DNA from: Tissierellia bacterium
GTDB taxonomy: Bacteria > Bacillota > Clostridia > Tissierellales > Tepidimicrobiaceae
Assembly (NCBI GenBank): GCA_012518745.1
Contig: JAAYRM010000065.1
Coordinates: 1 to 14,368 of the forward strand
Length of the DNA: 14,368 nucleotides
Direction: 5' to 3'
The translations under genes and the position numbers were made by a program. Positions 1 through 11,200 of the stretch are shown piece after piece (the first letter of the stretch is position 1; the number at the start of each line of letters is the position of its first letter). The notes under the pieces are model-generated. The model made no database searches. It had not been told where the DNA came from and saw nothing but the letters and a program-made list of their open reading frames with translations.

Positions 1-945
1 CCCATGACGGATGAGAAGGATGTTCCATATAGATCTAGCGTAGATGGAAAAATGCATTCATGTGGACATGATGCCCATATGGCTATCTTACTAGGGGCCG
101 CTAAGGTGTTGAACGATTTGAAGGATGAAATAGATGGAAATATAAGGTTGATATTTCAACCCGCCGAGGAGACATTGGGGGGAGCTCAGCCTATGATCGA
201 GGCGGGGGCGTTGGATTCACCCCATGTAGATGGAGTATTTGGCCTCCATATGGATAATAGCCTAGAAAAGGGGCGGATAGGGGTTAGGTATGGGCAGATG
301 AAGGCTGCCTCCGATATCATAGATATAATAATTCGTGGCAGGAATAGCCATGGTGCCTATCCACAGGATGGAATAGATGCAATTGCCATAGCAAACCAGG
401 TGATAGCGGCATTGCAGACCATAATCAGTAGGAATGTAGACCCAAGAACATCCGCTGTGCTAACCATAGGCACCATAAGGGGAGGGCATGCTAGGAATGT
501 GGTATCCAATAGGGTGAAGATGGAGGGGATAGTCAGAACCCTAGACAGCGATACAAGGGAATTGGTATTCTCTAATATCAAAAGCATAGTGGAAGAATTG
601 CCCCAATCCATGGGAGGAGAGGGGGAGCTCATATGGATGGAGGGTTATCCAGCCCTGATAAATCATAATGGTATGGTGGATATAGTCAAAAAGAATGGTC
701 TAGAGGTATTGGGACCTAAAGGCATATACGAGATGCCCCATCCTAGTTTCGGGGTAGAGGATTTTTCCTATTTTACTGAGGCGAGGCCCTCGGCGTTTTT
801 CCATCTGGGTTCAGGTAATAGGGATAAGGGGATAGTGCAAGGGGGCCATACCCCCGATTTTGACATAGATGAGGATGCTCTAGCAATTGGGGTGCTACTC
901 CAAGTAAAAAATGCATTGGAGTTTTTACGCGGGAAAATATATTAG
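1..945 (+). CDS. M20-family amidohydrolase (N-acyl-amino-acid / IAA-amino-acid hydrolase type), 5' end missing
   Basis: A metal-dependent amidohydrolase of the peptidase M20D type, which cleaves N-acyl or peptide-like amides from amino acids in the cytoplasm; the exact substrate cannot be told. The frame is open to the left edge, and the first visible Met (base 4) is probably internal: family members carry the first metal-binding stretch (D-M-D-A-L-P) just before this point, so roughly 75-90 N-terminal residues are missing. Counting from that Met, the putative metal ligands are C20 and H22 in M-H-S-C-G-H-D, E55/E56 in Q-P-A-E-E, H82 in G-L-H-M and H282 near the end. The dimerization (lid) domain lies in between, at about residues 95-210, and G-V-E-D-F at 250-254 is the usual C-terminal motif. 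The core is intact with no frameshift. The stop TAG overlaps the Shine-Dalgarno of the next gene, so the two are cotranscribed. The family call is firm; substrate and cellular role are open. Confidence 0.92.
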   Translation, partial: PMTDEKDVPYRSSVDGKMHSCGHDAHMAILLGAAKVLNDLKDEIDGNIRLIFQPAEETLGGAQPMIEAGALDSPHVDGVFGLHMDNSLEKGRIGVRYGQMKAASDIIDIIIRGRNSHGAYPQDGIDAIAIANQVIAALQTIISRNVDPRTSAVLTIGTIRGGHARNVVSNRVKMEGIVRTLDSDTRELVFSNIKSIVEELPQSMGGEGELIWMEGYPALINHNGMVDIVKKNGLEVLGPKGIYEMPHPSFGVEDFSYFTEARPSAFFHLGSGNRDKGIVQGGHTPDFDIDEDALAIGVLLQVKNALEFLRGKIY

Positions 946-949
946 GAGG
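944..949 (+). promoter_or_regulatory. Strong Shine-Dalgarno overlapping the upstream stop codon
   Basis: AGGAGG sits 7 bases before the ATG at 957 and shares its first two bases with the TAG stop (943-945) of the amidohydrolase gene. This fixes the start of the mutase gene and suggests translational coupling between the two genes. Confidence 0.85.
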
Positions 950-956
950 TCATCAG

Positions 957-2648
957 ATGGATTTTTTAGAGATATATGATGAATGGCTCAAAAATAAATA
1001 CTTCGACGAGGCTACTAGAAGGGAGTTGGAGTCCATAAGGGGAAATGAAGAGGAGATAGAGGATCGATTTCATACCAGTCTATCCTTTGGCACTGCGGGT
1101 TTGAGGGGAAAGATTGGTGCAGGTACCAATAGGATGAATAGATATACCGTATCCCGGGCCACACAGGGGTTAGCAGAGGCCATAATCAATAGGGGAGAGG
1201 AGGCCATGGGAAGGGGTGTAGCTATAGCCTACGATGTAAGGCATTATTCCAAGGAGTTTTCGGAAATATCGGCTAGGGTATTGGCTGCCAATGGAATAAA
1301 GGTATACCTATTTGAGGATATAAGGCCAACTCCACTTCTATCCTATGCCATAAGACGGTTGAATACGATCTCGGGAATAGTAGTAACGGCCAGCCATAAC
1401 CCGAGGGACTACAATGGCTATAAGGTATATTGGGAGGAGGGCTCACAGATACTGGATGATATGGCCTATGAAATATTGGGCTATATAGATAATATATCCG
1501 ATTTTTCCGATATAGAATTGATGGATATGGAAGAGGCCCTGGATTCAGGGCTTATAAACTACATAGATGATGAACTGGATGACGAGTACATAGGGGAGAT
1601 AAAAAAGCGCGCCCTCAACGAGGACATCGACAGGGATATTCGGATAGTATATACTCCCTTAAACGGCACGGGAAATGAGTTGGTAAGTCGAATACTAGAG
1701 GAGATGGGATTCGATAATGTATTTATAGTGCCAGAGCAGCGGAATCCTGATCCGGATTTTACCACCGTTGGATACCCCAATCCGGAGGATGTAAAGGCAT
1801 TCGATTATGCTAAAGGATTGGGTGTAGAAAAGGACGGAGATATATTGATAGCCACCGATCCAGATTGCGATAGGGTGGCCTGCATGGTAAGGGATGGGCG
1901 AGGGGAATATGTATTCTTAAATGGAAATCAAACTGGGGCCTTGCTGGTGGAATATATATTATCCTCTAGGGAAAGGGCTGGTACTATACCAAGGAATGGC
2001 GTTATAGTAAAGAGTATAGTCACGGGGGACCTAAGCAGAGCGATTGGGGATCATTATGGGGTAGAGACCCTAGAGACATTGACCGGCTTCAAGCACATAT
2101 GCGGTAAGGCTAATGAATTCGATAGGACCGGGGAAAATACCTTCATATTCGGATATGAAGAGAGCATAGGATATGTATACGATACCATAGTGAGGGATAC
2201 GGATGCCGTTATATCATCCATGCTTATAGCCGAAATGGCAGCCTATTACAAGAAGCGGGGTAAAACCCTGTTGGATATACTTGAAAATATATATAAACGT
2301 TATGGATACTATTTTGAAAAGTTGATATCCATAACATTGGAGGGGGTAGAGGGTAGTCAGAGGATCCAAAGGATTATGGACTCGTTTAGGGAGGAACCCA
2401 TAGCGCGGATAGGGGATATGAATCTCAATACGGCTATAGATTATCTAAATGATGAGACCGGAAATCCCAAATCCAATGTTCTGAAATATATATTCGATGA
2501 TGGCTCGTGGTATGCTATAAGGCCATCAGGGACCGAACCGAAGTTTAAGATATATATGTATTCGAGGGGGGAAGATAGGGAATCATCTATAAAAAAGATC
2601 GAGCTGATGGAGGAGATAACCACCGATAGGGTTAAATCGATTGAATAG
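957..2648 (+). CDS. Phospho-sugar mutase (phosphoglucomutase / phosphomannomutase, PgcA type)
   Basis: An alpha-D-phosphohexomutase, which interconverts hexose-6-phosphate and hexose-1-phosphate (glucose and/or mannose) through a phosphoserine enzyme and a bisphosphorylated intermediate, in the cytoplasm. All four hallmark loops are present in order: the catalytic serine loop T144-A-S146-H-N-P149, the Mg-binding loop D301-P-D303-C-D305-R306, the sugar-recognition loop G399-Y-E-E-S403, and the phosphate-binding loop R522-P-S-G-T-E-P-K529. The length of 563 residues fits the long PgcA-like Firmicutes branch rather than the ~450-residue GlmM/ManB branch. The start at 957 is set by an AGGAGG seven bases upstream. 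It follows the amidohydrolase by 11 bases and is closed by the hairpin at 2654-2702. It could supply glucose-1-phosphate for sugar-nucleotide synthesis by the next gene, though the terminator between them argues for separate transcripts. The preference between glucose and mannose cannot be decided from these loops. Confidence 0.95.
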   Translation: MDFLEIYDEWLKNKYFDEATRRELESIRGNEEEIEDRFHTSLSFGTAGLRGKIGAGTNRMNRYTVSRATQGLAEAIINRGEEAMGRGVAIAYDVRHYSKEFSEISARVLAANGIKVYLFEDIRPTPLLSYAIRRLNTISGIVVTASHNPRDYNGYKVYWEEGSQILDDMAYEILGYIDNISDFSDIELMDMEEALDSGLINYIDDELDDEYIGEIKKRALNEDIDRDIRIVYTPLNGTGNELVSRILEEMGFDNVFIVPEQRNPDPDFTTVGYPNPEDVKAFDYAKGLGVEKDGDILIATDPDCDRVACMVRDGRGEYVFLNGNQTGALLVEYILSSRERAGTIPRNGVIVKSIVTGDLSRAIGDHYGVETLETLTGFKHICGKANEFDRTGENTFIFGYEESIGYVYDTIVRDTDAVISSMLIAEMAAYYKKRGKTLLDILENIYKRYGYYFEKLISITLEGVEGSQRIQRIMDSFREEPIARIGDMNLNTAIDYLNDETGNPKSNVLKYIFDDGSWYAIRPSGTEPKFKIYMYSRGEDRESSIKKIELMEEITTDRVKSIE

Positions 2649-2653
2649 GGGAT

Positions 2654-2702
2654 AATGGCCCTTCATTTCTATGCTAGGTATAGAGGTGAAGGGCCATTTT
2701 AT
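2654..2702 (+). terminator. Rho-independent terminator after the phospho-sugar mutase gene
   Basis: A perfect 12-bp inverted repeat pairs 2654-2665 (AATGGCCCTTCA) with 2687-2698 (TGAAGGGCCATT). Inside it a further 5-bp stem (2668-2672 with 2680-2684) closes a 7-base loop. TTTTAT starts at the base of the stem. It begins six bases after the stop codon. The T-run is short, but the stem is long and contains the GGCCC/GGGCC core. It separates the amidohydrolase-mutase unit from the genes downstream. Confidence 0.85.
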
Positions 2703-2755
2703 GTATAAAACTATGGGAAAGCTGGCAACATATTCATATACATGTATTTGGAAAA

Positions 2756-2760
2756 GGGAG
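2756..2760 (+). promoter_or_regulatory. Shine-Dalgarno-like GGGAG that bears on the start of the nucleotidyltransferase gene
   Basis: GGGAG lies eight bases before an ATT codon at 2769, at which the protein would begin (M)-K-G-V-I-M-S-G-G, exactly where homologues normally begin. For the GTG at 2760 this motif is too close and only a weak GGA at 2750-2752 is available. The ATG at 2742 has no visible Shine-Dalgarno. The site is suggestive, not decisive. Confidence 0.4.
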
Positions 2761-5192
2761 TGATTACTATTAAAGGCGTAATTATGTCAGGAGGTATGGG
2801 CACTCGGCTTAGGCCCTTAACTTGTAACTTGCCTAAACCCATGGTGCCCATGTTTAATAAACCGGTGATGGAATACGGGGTGGAGTTATTAAAGAGGTAT
2901 GGAATAGAGGATATAGCCGTTACACTATACTACCTACCCGATATGATAATGGACTATTTTGGGGATGGCTCCGGCTTCGGTGCGAATATTAAATATTACA
3001 TAGAGGATAAACCCCTAGGTACAGGGGGAAGCGTTAAGAATGCATATAAATTCTTGGATAATACATTTATAGTAATAAGCGGGGATGCCTTTACGGATAT
3101 AGATCTTGAAAGCGCGTTGGATTTTCATAGGAAAAAGGATTCAAAGGCCACCTTGGTACTAAAGAGGGAGCCCATACCATTGGAATATGGCGTTGTAATA
3201 ACAGATGGGGATGGAAGAATAACAAGGTTCCTAGAAAAGCCGAGTTGGGGTGAGGTTTTTAGCGATACCATAAATACGGGCATCTATATCTTAGAGCCGG
3301 AGGTTCTGGATTACTATGAACATGGTGAAAACTTCGATTTTAGTAGGGATCTATTCCCAAGGTTGTTGGAGGATGGAGTACCCATGTACGGATATATTAC
3401 GGAGGAATATTGGTGCGATATAGGGGATTTAAATACATATATAGGGACCCATATGGATGTGCTATCCAATGATGATAAGCATTACCTATTGGGGGATAGT
3501 GGACAGAAGGGATTATGGATAGGCAGGGGGAGCATCATTGAAGAGGGTGCTGAGATAATTCCCCCCATATATATAGGCGAAAATACTATCATAGAGGCCG
3601 AGGCGAGGATAGAACCCTATACGGTAATAGGAAATAATTGCATCATAGGAGGGGGGGCCTCCATAAAGAGGAGCATCATATGGGATGATGTCAATATATC
3701 CAGCAATTGTGAGATTAGAAAATCTGCTATCTGCAATGATATATGGATAGGTGAACGGAGCAGGATATTCGAGGGTGTAGCTATTGGCGCGTATTCTAGG
3801 ATCCATTCTGGGGTTACTATAGGGCCCAATATTAAGGTATGGCCGTATAAGACCATAGGGGAGGATACAGAAGTCAAGGATAATCTTATATGGGAACAGA
3901 GGGCCACTAGCAATTTATTTGGGTATAGGAATATATCGGGACTATTCAACGAAACTATAACCCCGGGGGTAGCGGTTAAGCTGGGAACATCCCTCGCATC
4001 CGCCATAGATGATAGGGGAACCTATGTGGTATCCGATGATGAACATAATCTATCAAAATCCTTAAAGAATTCCATAATATCGGGCATCCTATCCACCGGA
4101 TCCGAGGTGGTGGACATCAAGGATAGCACCATTCCCATGTGTAGATTTGGGGTAGTACATTTTAAGGCGGATGGAGGAATTCATATAAGCACGGATAATT
4201 CCCGGAAGGATATGGTATATATTGAATTTATCAACGGCAGAGGTGCAAATATAGATAGGGATATGGAGAGGAAGATCGAAAATATATTTATATCGGAAGA
4301 TTTTAAGCGCTGTACGGGAGACCAGGTTAAAGATGTAATAAACATATATAATTTTGCAACCATATACTTAAAATCGGGCATGGAAAACATAGAGAATATG
4401 GACGATATCAGAAGCCAGAGGCCCAGGTTGGTGATAGCATCTCCATCAAAGAACATATCCAGCCTGGCAGAGAGATATCTGGTGGACCTGGGATGTCAAG
4501 TCAAGGCTCTTCCCCATTGGGGTGAATTTAGATCCATGGATATCAAGAATATAGTATTGGATGATTCAGCAGACCTTGGCATCCTATACGATCAGGATGG
4601 GGAAAAGGTGGTGTTAACGGATGGTTTCAATATCCTAAAGGATGAGAAATACTATCTATTATCCATATTGATAGCCCTCAGGGAAGGGGAGATAGAGTAT
4701 GTTGTAATCCCATATAATTTCCCAAGGATTATGGAGGAGTTAACCCATAGATATCGGGGCAATACCATCTATAGCAAATCCCATATTTCTAGCGTCATCG
4801 AAACCATAATCAAGAATCAGCTGGATTTCCAATACATATTGAATTTTGATGGGATATGGGCGGTTGGACGGATAATTGACTATCTTATAGGAAATGATAT
4901 AACCTTAAACCAATTGATACAGGAGCTCCCAGAATACTTTTATCTGAAGAAGGAAATTCCATGTAATTGGAATGATAAGGGGAAGGTAATCAGAAGATTA
5001 GCGGAAGACGGGAGTGCGGATGGGGAATTGAAGGAAGGTGTAAGGTTTGAGGATGATAGGGGCTGGACCTTGATAATACCGGACGAGGAAAAGCCCAAGG
5101 TCAATCTGTTTGTAGAGGGATATAGCGAGGAATATGCGGAAGAACTATGGATGCAATATGATGGAAAGATTAAGGAATTGCTAGGGGATTAA
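2760..5192 (+). CDS. Sugar-1-phosphate nucleotidyltransferase fused to beta-helix and degenerate phosphomannomutase-like domain
   Basis: Numbered from GTG 2760 (810 residues). Residues 4-235 form a nucleotidyltransferase: G11-G-M-G-T-R16 with P25-K26 is the NTP-binding signature, and D109 in S-G-D-A-F is the probable metal-binding Asp. Residues about 270-378 carry hexapeptide repeats of a left-handed beta-helix. About 390-810 match the phosphomannomutase-like domain of the fused mannose-1-P guanylyltransferase-type proteins of Firmicutes and cyanobacteria. In that domain the phosphoserine loop T-A-S-H-N-P is replaced by H475-I-S-T-D-N-S481, and the metal loop D-G-D-x-D-R by D611-Q-D-G-E615, so mutase activity is unlikely. 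The N-terminal half should make an NDP-sugar (GDP-mannose, or UDP/dTDP-glucose) from an NTP and a sugar-1-P. Start: ATG 2742 adds six residues without a Shine-Dalgarno; GTG 2760 is a compromise; ATT 2769 fits homologues best. The glucan synthase gene follows closely, within 16 bases for its longest start, so the two are probably cotranscribed. Confidence 0.88.
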   Translation: MITIKGVIMSGGMGTRLRPLTCNLPKPMVPMFNKPVMEYGVELLKRYGIEDIAVTLYYLPDMIMDYFGDGSGFGANIKYYIEDKPLGTGGSVKNAYKFLDNTFIVISGDAFTDIDLESALDFHRKKDSKATLVLKREPIPLEYGVVITDGDGRITRFLEKPSWGEVFSDTINTGIYILEPEVLDYYEHGENFDFSRDLFPRLLEDGVPMYGYITEEYWCDIGDLNTYIGTHMDVLSNDDKHYLLGDSGQKGLWIGRGSIIEEGAEIIPPIYIGENTIIEAEARIEPYTVIGNNCIIGGGASIKRSIIWDDVNISSNCEIRKSAICNDIWIGERSRIFEGVAIGAYSRIHSGVTIGPNIKVWPYKTIGEDTEVKDNLIWEQRATSNLFGYRNISGLFNETITPGVAVKLGTSLASAIDDRGTYVVSDDEHNLSKSLKNSIISGILSTGSEVVDIKDSTIPMCRFGVVHFKADGGIHISTDNSRKDMVYIEFINGRGANIDRDMERKIENIFISEDFKRCTGDQVKDVINIYNFATIYLKSGMENIENMDDIRSQRPRLVIASPSKNISSLAERYLVDLGCQVKALPHWGEFRSMDIKNIVLDDSADLGILYDQDGEKVVLTDGFNILKDEKYYLLSILIALREGEIEYVVIPYNFPRIMEELTHRYRGNTIYSKSHISSVIETIIKNQLDFQYILNFDGIWAVGRIIDYLIGNDITLNQLIQELPEYFYLKKEIPCNWNDKGKVIRRLAEDGSADGELKEGVRFEDDRGWTLIIPDEEKPKVNLFVEGYSEEYAEELWMQYDGKIKELLGD

Positions 5193-5208
5193 TCGATTAT
5201 CATCATAT

Positions 5209-8200
5209 ATGAAAGGATGGACTGAACTTATGTGGGGAATGAATCTAGATAGATTTAAAGGGCGGGAGAGGATAGAGGATATATATAGGGCCCATAGGAA
5301 AAGCGATATGAAGAAATTTTTACTACGTAGGCTGGATAATAGTTTTAAGGAGATAGAGAATATATATTTAAAATTCAATAGGGAGGTATCCAAAGGGGAA
5401 GCCCTGCCTAGGGGTACGGATTGGATATTGGACAATTTCTATCTAATTCAATTGATATATAGGGGCCTAAGGGATGATATCAAGAGGGAAAAAAGGGTGG
5501 TATTGAATGTAATAGATGATGGGGTATTCAAGGGCAAGCCGAGGATATACATATTGGCCTCGGAACTGGTAACAAATGCCACGGGCAATATCACAGAGGA
5601 TAATATTATAGAATTTATAAATAACTTCCAAATAGAGGAGGTGCTATCCCTAGAGGAGATAGCACGGCTTTCCGATTTCCTAATATTGAGCTCTATAGAA
5701 TATATCGAAAGGATCGCCACCAATCTAATGGATATATATACGACCTGGGCATGGATAGATGGAATGGATATATCCGATGAAGAGGATATAGAGAATATGC
5801 TCGAGGATATATACAGCATATCATCCACGGGGTTGGAAAGGCTTACTAGGAGGATTAGGGAGGACAAGGAGGATTTCAAGCTAATCATTGAACATATGGA
5901 CGAGAGATTGGAATATTCCGATAGGAGCATAAAGGATATCCTCGAGAGGGAATATACCCTACAATCCAAGAATAAAATATCCTTGGGATACGGTATTACA
6001 TCCCTAAGGAATATATCCTCATTCAATTGGAAGAATATATTCGATTCCATATGCATAGTGGAAAGGATATTGAATCAGGATCCCATAGATATATATGAAA
6101 GGATGGATTCTGAATCCAAGAATTATTATAGGCATAGAATTCAAAGGTTGGCAGATGATCTAGATGTACAGGAGATTCTGGTATCCAAGAAGGCATTGGA
6201 GCTAGCTAGGTTAGAATCGGATAGGGGTAGCAAGGATAAGAGAGCCCATGTGGGCTATTACCTATTGGATGATGGCAGGGAGGATTTATTTCAGGCCTTC
6301 GGGGGCACGCAATATAGGGATAATATGTATTTGTCCCGGTATAGCTATTACTATATGCCCATAATCATACCTTCAATATTTCTAACACTCTTGCTTGGGG
6401 TATATGCTTATATGAAGGGTAATATCTATTGGGGTATCGCAGCCCTCTTTGCGATGTATATTCCCATAAAGAGCATCACGGTCAATCTGGCCAACTATAT
6501 ATATTCTAAAAAATTCAACCCCAAATTAATCCCCAAGATGGATTTCCAAGATCGAGTTCCCGAGGATTGTGCCACCTTTGTGGTTATTCCCACCCTTTTA
6601 CCCAATGAGGAAAGGGTGAAGGAGCTGGCCGAACATCTAGAAACCCATTATCTATCCAATAGAAGGGATAATATATATTTTGGAATAGTGGGCGATTTCA
6701 AGGATGGCGATGCGGAGGTAGCCGAGGGAGATGATGCTATAGTTGATAGGGGTCTGGAGGCGATCAAGGACCTGAATAATAGGTATTCCCAAGGGGAAGA
6801 TATATTTTACTTCTTCCATAGGAGTAGGGTATATTCCGATACCCAGCAGAAATGGATGGGATGGGAGAGGAAGAGGGGGGCATTGGTAGAATTCAATAAC
6901 CTCATATCCGGGGAAGGGAATACAAGCTTCGATATAATCTCGGGGGATATCGCCAACCTACAGGGCAATATAAAATACGTTATAACATTGGATGCGGATA
7001 CCAAATTACCAATAGGCGAGGCGAGTAGGTTAATAGGGGCTATATCGCATCCATTAAACAATGCAGTAATAGATGAGGAAAGAAATGTGGTAATCGAAGG
7101 CTATGGATTGATTCAGCCTAGGATAGCCATGGATATTGAGAGCAGCAATAAATCCCCCTTCACTAGGATATTTGCAGGGGCAGGTGGGATAGATCCATAT
7201 AGTATGGCAGTGTCCGATATCTATCAGGATCTATTCGGAGAGGGAATTTTTACAGGCAAGGGAATATACGATGTAGAGGTATTTCGAAATTGCCTAAATC
7301 ATTCCATACCCGAAAACATGGTTCTAAGCCATGATCTCTTAGAGGGGAGCTATATAAGGGTTGGTTTGGCCACCGACATCCAGCTAATCGATGGCTATCC
7401 GGAAAAATACAGCTCCTATATCATGAGAAAACATAGGTGGGTTAGGGGGGATTGGCAATTAATCAGGTGGTTAGCTGGGGAACACGGCAGATCCATATCA
7501 TCCCTATCGAAGTGGAAGATTGTAGATAATATGAGGAGAAGCCTATTATCCCCATCGCTGTTTATAGCCACATTCCTAGCAATAGCGTTTTTTCCGGGCA
7601 ATATACTTCTATGGCTCGGCATTATATTGATAGGATTGCTATTGCCCACCATAATTATGGCAGCCGAATTCGTATTATATAGAAGGTTTAGGATTCAGAG
7701 GATGAAATTGAATGGCAATGTCATATTGGGATATAGGGCCTATATATATCAGGGGATATTGGAGTTTATATTCCTCCCCTATAAGGGAATAATGATGCTG
7801 GATGCCGTGACTAGGACGATATATAGGGTATTTATTTCCAAGAGGAACCTATTGCAATGGACGACGGCGTTCGATATGGAGCGACAGCTAGATAATAGTT
7901 TTCTGAGCTATTGCATCATGATGAAGGCGAATATAATAAGTGCAGTACTGCTAGTAACCCTTACATATATGCTCATGCCTCATCATATGATAATTGCCGC
8001 GATAGTGGCATTATTATGGTTACTAGGGCCGGTGGCAGCATATGAGATCAGCAAGGCCGATGAGGAAACCTTGGATATAGATGGCGGGGATTTGGAATTG
8101 CTTTTGGATATCGGCAAGAAGACCTGGGATTATCATAGGACCTTTACAGATGCCAAAAACAATTATTTACCCCCGGATAATTTTCAGGAATATCCCTATA

Positions 8201-11200
8201 ATGGAACGGCTAATAGGACCTCTCCGACCAATATAGGGCTCTACCTCCTATCCATATTATCCGCCAGGGATTTAAAATTTATAGATATGGCCGAGATGGT
8301 GGATTCTATAGATTTAACCCTAGGAACCGTGGAGAAGATGCAAAAATGGCAGGGGCATATATTCAATTGGTATGATACCGAAACCCTTGAGCCCTTAAAA
8401 CCGGTATTCGTATCGACGGTGGATAGTGGGAATTTCCTATCCTATTTAGTAGTGCTCAGGGAGGGGTTAAGGGAGCATCTAGATTCCGAATCGGATGGAC
8501 AATATGATGGAGAACTATCCCCTAGAATAGAGGAACTGATAATTAGAATTACCGATATAATCGATGATATGAATTTTGAACCCCTATACGACTATGAGAA
8601 GGATTTATTCTATATAGGATTCAATGTAGAGGAGGATGCGGAATTGAATGTCCACTACGACCTATTGGCATCGGAGGCTAGAACTGCATCCTATATAGCT
8701 ATATGCAGGGGGGAGGTGCCCGTTCGACATTGGAGGCGCTTAGGCAGGGCCCTTATAACGGAAAACAACCGGGTGGGTTTGAGCTCCTGGTCGGGAACCA
8801 TGTTCGAATATATGATGCCATCCCTAACCTTGAGGAACTATAGAAACACCTTGTTGGATGAAAGCTATAATACATCACTGGAGCTTCAAAAAGACTATGG
8901 TAATAGACATGATATACCTTGGGGGATCTCGGAATCGGGGTTTTTTGCCTTCGATAATCGATTGAACTATCAGTATAGGGCCTTTGGGGTGCCCGCTTTA
9001 GGATTTCAAAGGGGCCTGAAGGATGAGCTAGTAATATCGCCATATTCAACATTCCTCGCATTGAAATTTGACCATGCGGGGGTATTGAAAAACATCCGAA
9101 GGTTGAAGGATGAGGGTTTAGAGGGGAGATATGGGTTCTACGAAGCACTCGATTATACGAAGAATAGGCTCCCTGGCCATCTGGATAAGGGGATAGTGAA
9201 GAGCTATATGAGCCATCATCAGGGGATGATATTTACGGCAATCAACAATTTCCTCAATGATGATATATTGGTGGATAGATTCCATAGGGATCCTCAGATG
9301 AAATGTGGAGAATTTCTATTGCAGGAAAGGATCCCGTTAGGCCCCATCATATCTAGGGAGAAGGAAGATTTCAAGGAAACCCAGGTGGAACAGGGCGGGA
9401 AGGAAGAGGCATCCAAGCGGGTATATTCTAAGGATGCTCTAGGGGATATAAAGGCACATCTACTATCATCCGGGCCATATACCACCATGATCAACAATAG
9501 AGGTGAGGGATTTTCCAAGGTGGATGATATATTTATCAATAGGTGGAGAAGGGATTATATGTCCAGCCCCTATGGCCAGTTCATATATATAAAGGATATT
9601 ATGAATGGGGAACTATGGTCTACTACATATGCCCCAACGTATAAGGAACCGGATGCATACGAGGTAGAATTCTCCACCTATAAGGCAGGCTTTACTAGGG
9701 TGGATGGAGATATCGAGAGCAATATGGATATATTCCTCCTACCCGAGGAATTGGGGGAGGTACGGAGGATTAGATTGAGCAATAGGGGGGAAGAGGAAAG
9801 ATTAATTGAATCCACAAGCTATTTCGAGATAGTAGGCGAAACCTTAGATTCAGACCTAGCCCATCCTGCATTCAATAATCTATTTATCAGAACTAGGGCA
9901 TATGAGGATCGAGGGGGCCTGCTTTCCCATAGGAGGGCGAGGGAGGATGAGCTGGAGGATACCTGGATACTCCATATGGTTCAATGTGAAGATGATGCTG
10001 AAACGGGATTTAGGTATGAAACCAATAGGGGAAATTTCATAGGTAGGGGAAATTCCCTAGAGAATCCGGAGGGTATAGATAGGGGATTGACCGATACCGT
10101 TGGGGTGGTACTAGATCCCATAATGAGCATAGGGAAGAAGATTAGGATTGCACCAGGTGAAAGGGTAAGTATATATTATATAACGGCCTTCAGCCATTCC
10201 GAAGGCGGGGCCCTAGAGATACTAAATAAATTTCAGAACATAGACAATATAAAGATGGCAATCGATCTTGCTAGGACCAAATCGCAGACCGAAATAGATT
10301 ATTTAAAGCTAAACCATACAAATATAACCCTCTATGGGGAATTGCTACCCCATATCCTCTATCTAGATGGGAATATCAAGGGCAGATATGAGGAGATACT
10401 CCGCATGAACGATAAGGGAAGGGAGGGGCTATGGGCACATGGCATTTCCGGGGATAATCCGATAGTACTCTTTACTACCGAATCGATGGAGGGAATGGCG
10501 AATTTAACGAAGATCATAGATGCCCATGAATACTGGGCCTATCGGGGGATAAAGGTGGATCTGGTAATATTAAATGAGGATGATAATATCTACTTCCAAC
10601 CCCTATTGGAGAATATACGGGAGATAGTACATGGAAGACAGGGCAATACAATGGATACATCTGGAGGTATATTCATCAGGGATAGAAACACCCTATCGGA
10701 GGAGGATAGGGCCCTATTATATAAATGGGCCGCATTGATAATAGAGGGCGAGGAGGGGTTTCCGCATCACGAGAAACCGGATGAGTTTGTTTTCTACAGA
10801 AGATATAGCAAATCGCCAGTTGAATATCCCATAGGGGAAATGGAATTGGATCTAGATTATTTCAATGGCTATGGCGGTTTTACCAAAGATGGGAAGGAAT
10901 ATATAATAAAATTAGGCCAGGGTATAAATACTCCATCGCCCTGGGTAAATGTGATATCGAATAGGGAATTTGGTTTCATAGTGACCGAATTGGGGGCTGG
11001 TTTTACCTGGGCACAGAACAGTAGGGAGAATAAATTAACCCCTTGGTACAATGATCCCGTAGTAGATAAGATGGGGGAGATAATCTATCTAGTGGATAAG
11101 GATACCGGGGAAATATGGAGCATAACCCCAGAGCCAATAAGGGATGAGGACGATTATATAGTGACCCATGGATTGGGATATACCAAATTCCATAATCACA

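Noticed and set aside
2704..2742. Possible promoter before the nucleotidyltransferase gene (TATAAA at 2704, TATACA at 2737)
   Set aside because: A promoter is expected after the terminator, but neither -10-like box has a convincing -35 at 16-18 bases; the region is simply AT-rich.
3648..3657. Run of seven G residues within the nucleotidyltransferase gene, a possible frameshift site
   Set aside because: The reading frame continues through it with a normal beta-helix sequence on both sides (I-G-G-G-A-S-I), so neither a frameshift nor programmed slippage is supported.
3513..4006. Overlapping minus-strand frames opposite the beta-helix region
   Set aside because: The hexapeptide repeats of the plus-strand protein create periodic sequence that stays open on the other strand; no independent evidence of coding.
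5448..6056. Minus-strand open frame of 202 codons antisense to the N-terminal region of the synthase
   Set aside because: Its Ser/Ile/Leu-rich composition mirrors the GATATA/GGATA words on the plus strand; no family resemblance.
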